A stretch of DNA of 10,032 nucleotides. Origin: Candidatus Melainabacteria bacterium. Its GTDB lineage: Bacteria; Cyanobacteriota; Vampirovibrionia; Obscuribacterales; Obscuribacteraceae. Location of the stretch: contig PSRH01000028.1 of the NCBI GenBank assembly GCA_003175915.1, forward strand, positions 1 to 10,032, read 5' to 3'. The notes below the pieces were generated by a model. That model ran no database searches and was not told the DNA's origin. It saw only the letters and a list, made by a program, of their open reading frames with translations. Position numbers and translations under genes: made by a program. This document shows, one piece after another, positions 1 to 6,134 of this stretch (the first letter of the stretch is position 1; every line of letters starts with the position of its first letter).

Positions 1-1082
1 TGCAAGGCCAGGTCGCGCATGTCTTTCAAGACTTTACCTTCAGCAAGCTGCAATTCGCGTTCCTGGGGAGTGACGTTGCCGCTGTTCACCAGAGCTGCTC
101 TTTCGGCCAGCATCTTGTCAATTTCGCCCTGCAGTTGCGTAGCCTTGGCCCTGGTCGTTTTACCGTCTAAACCGCGCTGCTTCGCCTTACAGTCGTTATA
201 GAAATTTTCACCCATCTCGTACATTTCCTGGGCAACACCAATCCAGATACCAGGAATGGTGGTGATAAAACCGCCCTCTAATCTCGTATTTGGAGGTTGT
301 TTGTAGAACTTCCCGGGGATCTGCAGATTATGGAATTTAATTACCGTACGGGTCGCACCTCGATGCACGCCGCGCAGCGCATAAATTATGAAGACCAAAA
401 CACCAGCTGCTACTGTCTGAGCCGCCGCTTCGTCACCTGCAAACGTCCGCCATTTCCGCCATTTGCTAACTTTGGCATCTTCGACACGGAAGTACGTATT
501 CATGCGCTCCAGTTGGAATATCTTGCCGGCAATTTGTTTAGTCAAACTTTCGACTTCATCAATGCTGACACCTCCCGACAGCGTTGTTCCTGAGGCGGCA
601 ACCAGCCTGCCGTTAGGAGATACCGACATCTGATCGGAAGTAGCATCGTCAAATACATTTAGTTTGGAGTCGCCGGTCATCAAAGCGAGACTGTCCCGGA
701 TTACGTGCGGGGCGGTACCACTTACGGCCTTGCATTGATCAATGATCCGCTCGCCTTCCTGTTGCGCTTCACTAGGTGTGCTAAATAGCTTCAGCCCTGA
801 TTCAACTGTCGCTTCGGCCGAATCAAGCGTGGTCTCGTTAGCATCAGAGTCATTGGCCGGTGCTATATCCAGATTCAAGGGTCTCAGTCCGGTTTCTGCT
901 CCCCTCATAACTACAAGCGTAGCTTCGTCGAGATTGTTCCCTTGTTTGTCCATCGCCTCCGGAGAGTTCGCCCAAGCCAGCGAATAACAAACGCTACTTT
1001 GCAGAAGGATGCTACAGGCCGTACCAATGGATAAGAGTGAAAGACACTTTCGTTTGAGCCGAGAGGACGATTGGCTTGTCAT
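1..1082 (-). CDS. Exported/membrane protein of unknown family, C-terminus beyond left edge
   Basis: The frame is open from an ATG at 1082-1080 to the left edge without a stop, giving 360 complete codons of a longer protein. An AAAGGA ribosome site sits 4 bases upstream of the ATG. The N-terminus is a signal peptide: basic start (RLKRK, residues 8-12), hydrophobic core about 13-36, and a likely signal peptidase I site after AWA (residue 39). Residues 40-190 are polar, with an acidic Asp/Glu/Thr-rich stretch around 75-100. A basic WRKWR patch (207-212) precedes a clear membrane segment at about 222-239, and a second, weaker hydrophobic stretch lies at 271-286. Residues 308-360 are charged and look helical, possibly coiled coil. 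I recognise no catalytic motif or family. The mature protein is probably anchored in the cytoplasmic membrane with a large outside domain. It follows the small exported protein at 1482-1790 on the same strand, 399 bases away. Coding status is well supported; function is unknown. Confidence 0.85.
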   Translation of the reverse strand, partial: MTSQSSSRLKRKCLSLLSIGTACSILLQSSVCYSLAWANSPEAMDKQGNNLDEATLVVMRGAETGLRPLNLDIAPANDSDANETTLDSAEATVESGLKLFSTPSEAQQEGERIIDQCKAVSGTAPHVIRDSLALMTGDSKLNVFDDATSDQMSVSPNGRLVAASGTTLSGGVSIDEVESLTKQIAGKIFQLERMNTYFRVEDAKVSKWRKWRTFAGDEAAAQTVAAGVLVFIIYALRGVHRGATRTVIKFHNLQIPGKFYKQPPNTRLEGGFITTIPGIWIGVAQEMYEMGENFYNDCKAKQRGLDGKTTRAKATQLQGEIDKMLAERAALVNSGNVTPQERELQLAEGKVLKDMRDLAL

Positions 1083-1387
1083 AATTTCCTTTGCTCGCGC
1101 TGTTGAGTAAAACTCAGCTGGATATGTTCAACTATGCACTCTGATGTCCAAACTCGATTATCAGCCGGTCGGCAGTACTATCCATTGACCGATGCTTCCT
1201 CGCGCTTCAGTCTCAAAATGCCTCTCCTACGCCACCATATATACTGTCAATGACACAACCCCACATTCTAAGTCAGGAGCGGATGTTTGTGTCTGTTGAC
1301 TTCCGTCTAACCCACCGACGTCTCATCGTTAGAACCAGTTGGCTTTCTACTTCACCTGACCAGAACGCTGATGGACAGCGGGCCTAC

Positions 1388-1400
1388 GCTAATCATTAGC
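1388..1400. repeat. 13-base perfect palindrome in intergenic gap
   Basis: GCTAATCATTAGC reads the same on both strands around a central C/G pair. The arms are adjacent, so it suits a dimeric DNA-binding protein better than an RNA hairpin. It lies 81 bases past the stop of the small exported protein and about 300 bases upstream of the left-hand gene. It is not placed against any recognisable promoter, so chance is a real possibility. Confidence 0.25.
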
Positions 1401-1427
1401 AACCAGGCGCGAACAGCTCTAGCGAAA

Positions 1428-1437
1428 TTCTATAGAA
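1428..1437. repeat. 10-base perfect palindrome TTCTATAGAA
   Basis: TTCTATAGAA is self-complementary and lies 27 bases from the 13-base palindrome at 1388-1400. In an AT-rich gap a 10-base palindrome can easily arise by chance. It is listed because two palindromes fall within 50 bases. Confidence 0.15.
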
Positions 1438-1481
1438 AATCTAATTATGCTCTGGCCAACAGTGTCTCCGCTAGAAGACAA

Positions 1482-1790
1482 TCAAATCGGGTAATAGCAA
1501 AACGGTTCCGCTTCAGTCTTGTGTTCCATCTCGTAGATGACATCTTCTTTGAGTTTGGCGGCTTCTGGAGATTTTGGTTGATATGAAGGAGCGATCAGCT
1601 CATTCAATAGTTGTGTGCGCTTATCTGTGGTGGTTTCAGTTACTTCAACCCCTGCTGCCTTGCTTTTAGTCGCTGTATTTTCAGCGACTAATTCTTCGGC
1701 CAAAGATGGCGACAGCGAACTTATTACAGCAACAACTTGCACGGCCAAAAACGCCTGAATTTTTCCGGAATGCGCCTTCGACAACTTCAT
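1482..1790 (-). CDS. Small exported protein of unknown function (102 aa)
   Basis: The ATG at 1790-1788 has a GGAGG ribosome site 10 bases upstream. The N-terminus looks like a Sec signal peptide: basic start (MKLSKAHSGK), hydrophobic core at about 13-27, and a probable cleavage site SLA|EE after residue 31. The mature part would be about 71 residues, rich in Glu, Lys, Thr and Ala, with no second membrane segment. It has one cysteine (C98), close to the C-terminus, which ends PFCYYPI. There is no lipobox, so it should be released or retained in the periplasm rather than lipidated. I recognise no family. It starts about 110 bases after the hybrid kinase stop on the same strand, with a candidate promoter of its own in between. 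The signal peptide and ribosome site make a real gene likely; its role is unknown. Confidence 0.75.
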   Translation of the reverse strand: MKLSKAHSGKIQAFLAVQVVAVISSLSPSLAEELVAENTATKSKAAGVEVTETTTDKRTQLLNELIAPSYQPKSPEAAKLKEDVIYEMEHKTEAEPFCYYPI

Positions 1791-1800
1791 ATATAGCCGT

Positions 1801-1805
1801 CCTCC
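1801..1805 (-). promoter_or_regulatory. Ribosome binding site GGAGG for the 102-aa exported protein
   Basis: The minus strand reads GGAGG, then 10 bases, then ATG. This supports the start at 1790, which also gives a complete signal peptide. Confidence 0.6.
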
Positions 1806-1852
1806 GAACCAACCCTAATCGCGTACACAACATTGCTAGCCACCCGTGAGAC

Positions 1853-1881
1853 ATTATCCACGATTGGGGTGATAGCAGCAA
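1853..1881 (-). promoter_or_regulatory. Candidate sigma70-type promoter upstream of the 102-aa exported protein
   Basis: On the minus strand TTGCTG (1881-1876) is followed by exactly 17 bases and then GATAAT (1858-1853). The -10 matches the consensus at five of six positions and the -35 at three. Transcription would begin near 1846, giving a leader of roughly 55 bases. This would let the exported protein be expressed separately from the hybrid kinase. It is a sequence match only. Confidence 0.35.
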
Positions 1882-1899
1882 ATTCGATCGGTCAAGAAC

Positions 1900-4704
1900 T
1901 CATTGCTTGGAAACCGTCAAGAGCATATCTTGAGTGGAGCGAAAGCAATCCTTTAGCTTGCTCAGGTGTTCCCGGGCTTCTTTCCAATCTGGACTTTGGG
2001 CAAGCTGTTCCAATAATCGGGCCTCTTGCAGCATGGCACTCATGCGCAGCATCATGCAAGATCCGGCCAGTTCATGAGCAGTCGAACGCAACTTGGTTGC
2101 GTCGCTCTGATCAATGGCGTCATCCAGCCTGACAATAATTTGTTTGGAAGAATCAACGAATAGTTCGACAAGCTCTTGCAAGCGTTTAGCCGTGTACTTT
2201 CCTTTTAAATAGTCAAAATCGACCAGCTGCTCGCGCGGCTTAAGGCTGGCTCGTTGTTCGGGACTGAGCGTAAGACGGGCCTGGCTACCGGACATCAATT
2301 GGGCCAGAGCTTGAGCATTCGGAATAAAGCGCTGCAGCGATCTTTCCAGAAGAGTGAAGTCGATTGGTTTGGCTAAATAATCGTCCATACCTGCCGATAG
2401 ACATTTTTCGCGATCTCCGTCCAGGGCCTGAGCGGTCATAGCAATAATCGGTATGTGACCGCCTTGCGATTGTTCCTGGCTGCGAATCAATTTTGTCGCC
2501 TCAAACCCATCCATCTCAGGCATTTGACAATCCATAAGGATGACGTCGTAACAGTTTTCAGCTAAGGCTTTCAAGGCTTCCACGCCGTTGCCAACAGCCT
2601 CGGCTCTAAGCCCCAATTCCTCCAATTCCATAAGGATGACGCGCTTGTTGACGAGATTGTCTTCTACCACCAAAACCTTCTTCAAGCGATCGAGCAATTC
2701 CCCGGGTTGGCGCCTTTTCTCTAAGCTCAATGAGGTTCTGACATTCTGATGAATATCCTCTTCACGGTTTACGAGATTGCACAAGCAAGTCAAAAGTTCA
2801 GAGCGCTTAATCGGTTTGGAGATCTTGGAAGTAAAATACTGATCGATCAAACTTTGCTCATTCTGAGAGTCACCCAATCCATAGGCTAGAACGATCTCAG
2901 TCCTGGTACTCTTACAAACCTCAATCAGCTCGGAAGCGAAGCTAACCAGGTGTCCGAGAGGACTCAACAAATTTATAACGACGAGCGAAAACGATTTCTT
3001 TTCTTGGCAACTGATTCGCACCAAATTCAGTGCTTCCGGTACGCTCGCCGCACTGCAAAATTTTGCGCCCCATTCACTTAGATAGTTCTCGATAATGCTT
3101 CGACTGGAGGCAACGTCATCCACGATTAGAACTGACAGCTCGTCGAAGCTGGGAATGTCAACGGTGTCCTCAATATTGGCAGAGCTAAGTTCCAAGGGCA
3201 CGACAAACCAGAAATTGGCGCCCTGACCTAAACGGCTTGTCACCCCAATTTCACCACCCATAAGTTCAACAAGTCTTTTGGAAATGCTGAGACCAAGCCC
3301 AGTACCACCATATTTCCTATTTGTGGCGCCGTCTGCTTGCACGAAGGGACTAAATATTCGTTCGATCGCCTCCTGAGCAACGCCGACACCTGTGTCAATA
3401 ACGGCAAACCTCAAAGTGGTGCTGCCATTATTCACATTTTCAACGGTGGCCCGGATCACCACTTCCCCGTTAGGAGAGAACTTGATGGCATTGCTAGTAA
3501 GGTTAGTAAGGATTTGTCTTATGCGGCCAGCATCGCCGCACAGATATCTGGGAACATCGGGAGAGATATAGGTGGCCAGAGAGACGTTGGCGCTGCGCGC
3601 CTGAGCAGCGAAGAAATCCCCAATGCCCTCGATCAGGGCTGCCGGTTCGAACTCCACCGACTCAAGTTGTAGTTTGCCGGCTTCCACCTTAGAGAAATCG
3701 AGAATATCGTTGATCACCGATAAGAGCGAGACACCGACGTCTCGCAATATGGTCAAATTCTGATGCTGCTGTTCTGCCAGCGGACTACGCAAGAGGATGT
3801 TAGTGATACCAATGATACCGTTCATAGGAGTGCGGATTTCATGACTCATGTTGGCGAGAAATTCTGATTTGAAACGAGATGCCTGCTCCGCCTGTTCTTT
3901 TGCCGATTTCAGGGCATCTTCCGTCTCCTTCTGCAAGGTGATATCGCGGGTAACTTTGCAAAAACCGACAAGCTTTTCTTGGTCATCGTGCACAGCGGCA
4001 AGCACAACGTGGGCTCTAAATCGCGATTGATCCTTTCTTACTCGCCAGCCTTCAACTTCCAGACGACCTTCCCGGGCGGCAACTTGCAACTCTTCATTTG
4101 GTTTGTCAGCGGCTATATCTTCCTTAGTATAAAAACGAGAATAGTTTGTCCCTAAGATTTCGTCGGCACTATAGCCCGTAATCCGCTCAGCCCCTTCGTT
4201 CCAGCTGGCAACCTCGCCGTCGGGATTGAGCATGACGATGGCGTAGTCCTTGACACCAAGGACAAGAAGGCGAAACATCTCTTCGCTTTTTCGCAAGCGT
4301 TCTTCCGCATTTTTACGCGCGGTAATATCCCTTACAACCTTGCCAAACCCCGTGAGCGTGCCTTCCTTGTCTCTTAAGGCGGTCAACTCAAAGCTGGCCC
4401 AAAATCGTGATTTGTCCTTCCTGACTCGCCAGCCTTCATCCTGGAATCGACCAGCGATTCTCGCCAGTCTCAGTTCGACTTCGGGCTTGCCTGTTTTGAC
4501 ATCTTCATCCGCATAGAATTGGGAACAGTGACTACCGATAATCTCTTCGCCGTTGTATCCCTGAATTCGTTCCGCTCCGTCGTTCCAGCGGACAACGTGG
4601 CCGGTATCATCAAGCAGGATAATGGCGTAATCCTTCGCCCCGGAAACCAAAAGGCGGAACATTTCGTCGCTCTTCCAGGCTTCAGCTTGCTCTTCACTAA
4701 ACAT
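1900..4704 (-). CDS. Soluble hybrid histidine kinase, PAS-PAS-HisKA-HATPase-REC-REC-Hpt
   Basis: This 934-residue phosphorelay kinase has no membrane segment, so it should sense an internal signal. Domains: PAS1 about 13-128; PAS2 about 141-256, a close copy of PAS1; a short coiled linker; HisKA with SHEIRTP and phospho-acceptor H288; and HATPase_c with N-box (NLTSNAIKF, 401-409), G1 (DTGVG, 437-441), F-box (FSPF) and G2 (GGTGLGL, 466-472). REC1 (523-645) keeps the acidic pair D529-D530 and K630 but has N578 where Asp is phosphorylated, and no Ser/Thr at the switch position. REC2 (675-795) is complete: E681-D682, D725, T757, K779. The Hpt domain (about 835-930) has H877, with Ala where the usual HxLKG has Lys. 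The likely route is H288 to D725 to H877 and on to an unseen regulator. The PAS domains show no LOV cysteine motif or other clear cofactor motif, so the signal is unknown. The start at 4704 has only a weak TAGG ribosome site. No response regulator with an output domain lies nearby. Confidence 0.95.
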   Translation of the reverse strand: MFSEEQAEAWKSDEMFRLLVSGAKDYAIILLDDTGHVVRWNDGAERIQGYNGEEIIGSHCSQFYADEDVKTGKPEVELRLARIAGRFQDEGWRVRKDKSRFWASFELTALRDKEGTLTGFGKVVRDITARKNAEERLRKSEEMFRLLVLGVKDYAIVMLNPDGEVASWNEGAERITGYSADEILGTNYSRFYTKEDIAADKPNEELQVAAREGRLEVEGWRVRKDQSRFRAHVVLAAVHDDQEKLVGFCKVTRDITLQKETEDALKSAKEQAEQASRFKSEFLANMSHEIRTPMNGIIGITNILLRSPLAEQQHQNLTILRDVGVSLLSVINDILDFSKVEAGKLQLESVEFEPAALIEGIGDFFAAQARSANVSLATYISPDVPRYLCGDAGRIRQILTNLTSNAIKFSPNGEVVIRATVENVNNGSTTLRFAVIDTGVGVAQEAIERIFSPFVQADGATNRKYGGTGLGLSISKRLVELMGGEIGVTSRLGQGANFWFVVPLELSSANIEDTVDIPSFDELSVLIVDDVASSRSIIENYLSEWGAKFCSAASVPEALNLVRISCQEKKSFSLVVINLLSPLGHLVSFASELIEVCKSTRTEIVLAYGLGDSQNEQSLIDQYFTSKISKPIKRSELLTCLCNLVNREEDIHQNVRTSLSLEKRRQPGELLDRLKKVLVVEDNLVNKRVILMELEELGLRAEAVGNGVEALKALAENCYDVILMDCQMPEMDGFEATKLIRSQEQSQGGHIPIIAMTAQALDGDREKCLSAGMDDYLAKPIDFTLLERSLQRFIPNAQALAQLMSGSQARLTLSPEQRASLKPREQLVDFDYLKGKYTAKRLQELVELFVDSSKQIIVRLDDAIDQSDATKLRSTAHELAGSCMMLRMSAMLQEARLLEQLAQSPDWKEAREHLSKLKDCFRSTQDMLLTVSKQ
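3910..4671 (-). repeat. In-frame tandem duplication encoding the two PAS domains
   Basis: Residues 12-137 and 140-265 of the hybrid kinase align without gaps at an offset of 128 residues (384 bases). By hand I count about 68 identities in 126 positions. The blocks EEMFRLLV/DEMFRLLV, GAERI.GY, EGWRVRKD.SRF and RDIT recur in register. The copies occupy about 4671-4294 and 4287-3910. This points to an internal duplication followed by divergence, mostly in the middle of each PAS fold. Confidence 0.85.
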
Positions 4705-4855
4705 ATTGCCTACTTAAGCGACCCACGGAGCGGGGCTTCTGTTGCCGAAAAAATTGCCGGTTGAGAAATGGCCTATTGTTGAAATTTTATCTGAAATCGC
4801 GGCTTAGAATCACCTTCGCCAAATGCATTTTGTTCCCTCCCATACACAAGATTCA

Positions 4856-4874
4856 AACCTGGCAGGTTGATAAT
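4856..4874 (+). promoter_or_regulatory. Palindromic operator-like site abutting a -10-like hexamer
   Basis: AACCTGGCAGGTT (4856-4868) is a perfect 13-base palindrome, followed directly by GATAAT (4869-4874), five of six matches to a -10 box. The -35 region 17 bases upstream (4846-4851, ACAAGA) is poor. The palindrome therefore fills the spacer, where a bound dimer could block or remodel the promoter. The site lies about 90 bases upstream of the glycosyltransferase start and about 150 bases upstream of the divergent hybrid kinase. This is inference from sequence shape; no regulator family is assigned. Confidence 0.35.
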
Positions 4875-4964
4875 TTAAGTCTTTCTTCCCTTCAAACAAC
4901 CGTGGAAAGAGGGTGATCGCCGGTACTGATGCACTAGAATTGACCGGTGTTCAAAGTTAATCCC

Positions 4965-6134
4965 ATGTCAGAATTTGTTGCGGACTCAGCCCTAGAGCCA
5001 CTCGCCTCGGCTTCAACAACGGCCAAAGTGGCCCTCTTAAGTTGTGGTCTCGGGAATGTAAACCGGGGATTTGAAGTTTCTACAGCTCGGCTCTTTGAAG
5101 CAATCAAACACTCGCAGAATGTGAAGGTAAGATTGTTCACAGGCGGAAGCTTTCCGGGCGGCACTCAAGTTCCCAATTTACCGCGCGACTTTCTTCTCAA
5201 GACAATTTTGAAAATCGCCTCGCTTTTCAACGAGCGCCGTGTCTGGGAATTTGCCTATGGCATCGAACAGGTCACTTTTGCCTCAGGAGTGATCGGTCAG
5301 TTGATCGCCTGGCAGCCACAGGTTGTCTGGACGAAAGAGGCTCCCTTGGCTCACGTTCTTCTGGCTTTGCGCGATCTCTTCAGGCTCAAATTCCGCATCG
5401 TCTTCGCCAACGGCGGTGGTTTCAAACCGAGCACTTACCAGATGTTCGACTACATCCAGCATTTGCAGGCCACTTCCTATGAGGAAGCGCTGAAACATGG
5501 CATTCCACCTAGCAAAATGCAAACTTTACCGAATGTCTTACCTTGGATAGCCCCCACAATTTCCCGGGAAGCCGCCCGTGCTTCCTTCGGCTTTGCGCCA
5601 GAAGACTGGGTGATCATCTCGGTGGCTGCCTGGAATCGTTATCACAAGCGAATCCATTATTTGATTGAGGAAGTAGCTGCCATTCAAGATGAAAATACCA
5701 GGCTATTACTCTGCGGGCATCCAGAGCCTGACACAAACGCGCTCAAATCCCTGGCCAAGAGAAAGCTTGGCAATAAGGTGCAATGGCACACCCTTCCCAA
5801 GGCAGATATTCCGCGGGCGCTGAAAGCCGCCGACGTGTTTGTCATGGCCAGTCTCGAGGAACTGTTCGGGTCCGCAGGCGTTGAGGCAGCCATGGCCGAG
5901 CTGCCCGTAATTATGCATCCGCATGGAGCCAGCCGCATTCTCAGCCAGCATGGCTTTGAGGCGACCGATTTATCAGAACCGGGCAAATTAGCTAGCCGGC
6001 TTCAACAACTGCGAGCCACTCCAGCAGATCCCGATGCGCTTAAACATTTGGCCAATTCTCTCAAATCGAGCTTGAGCGAAGACGCTCTTACCGAGAGATT
6101 CATCAACATGATCAAGCAGATCGCCGATCAATGA
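4965..6134 (+). CDS. GT4-like (GT-B fold) family glycosyltransferase
   Basis: This 389-residue protein probably transfers a sugar from a nucleotide-sugar donor onto a lipid or polysaccharide acceptor at the cytoplasmic face of the membrane. The N-terminal half begins with a Rossmann-type strand and glycine-rich turn (KVALLSCGLGNVNRG, 21-35). The C-terminal donor domain runs from about 213, with ISVAAWNRYHKR (218-229) at the usual first strand and basic donor-phosphate contact. It also has the retaining-GT4 signature E-x7-E (E299 and E307, in EELFGSAGVEA), followed by a PVI strand. Length is typical. The acceptor and sugar cannot be told from sequence, and no polysaccharide cluster surrounds it. 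I chose the ATG at 4965; an in-frame GTG at 4947 would add six residues. Neither start has a good ribosome site. It is the only plus-strand gene here, divergent from the hybrid kinase, and its stop overlaps the end of the Ser/Thr kinase gene. Confidence 0.88.
   Translation: MSEFVADSALEPLASASTTAKVALLSCGLGNVNRGFEVSTARLFEAIKHSQNVKVRLFTGGSFPGGTQVPNLPRDFLLKTILKIASLFNERRVWEFAYGIEQVTFASGVIGQLIAWQPQVVWTKEAPLAHVLLALRDLFRLKFRIVFANGGGFKPSTYQMFDYIQHLQATSYEEALKHGIPPSKMQTLPNVLPWIAPTISREAARASFGFAPEDWVIISVAAWNRYHKRIHYLIEEVAAIQDENTRLLLCGHPEPDTNALKSLAKRKLGNKVQWHTLPKADIPRALKAADVFVMASLEELFGSAGVEAAMAELPVIMHPHGASRILSQHGFEATDLSEPGKLASRLQQLRATPADPDALKHLANSLKSSLSEDALTERFINMIKQIADQ

Larger units (their letters stand above)
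1083..1481. other. 399-base gap between two exported-protein genes
   Basis: No convincing gene lies here. A 71-codon plus-strand frame starting at 1371 runs into the antisense of the exported-protein gene and has no family features. The gap holds two short perfect palindromes (1388-1400 and 1428-1437) and, near 1104-1116, a five-pair TGAGT/ACTCA stem in the leader of the left-hand gene. The stem is too weak to be called a terminator. A minus-strand TTGACA occurs at 1250-1245 but has no -10 hexamer at the right spacing. A promoter for the left-hand gene probably lies somewhere here, but I cannot place it. Confidence 0.5.

Noticed and set aside
1245..1250. Minus-strand TTGACA as a -35 box for the left-hand gene
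   Set aside because: No -10-like hexamer lies 15-19 bases downstream; TATATA follows almost at once, which is far too close.
1371..1586. A 71-codon plus-strand frame in and beyond the 399-base gap
   Set aside because: Its second half is antisense to the exported-protein gene, it has no ribosome site or family features, and its codon content looks random.
4742..4759. Direct repeat TTGCCG-A6-TTGCCG upstream of the hybrid kinase
   Set aside because: Only two 6-base copies, not aligned to a promoter element; easily due to chance.
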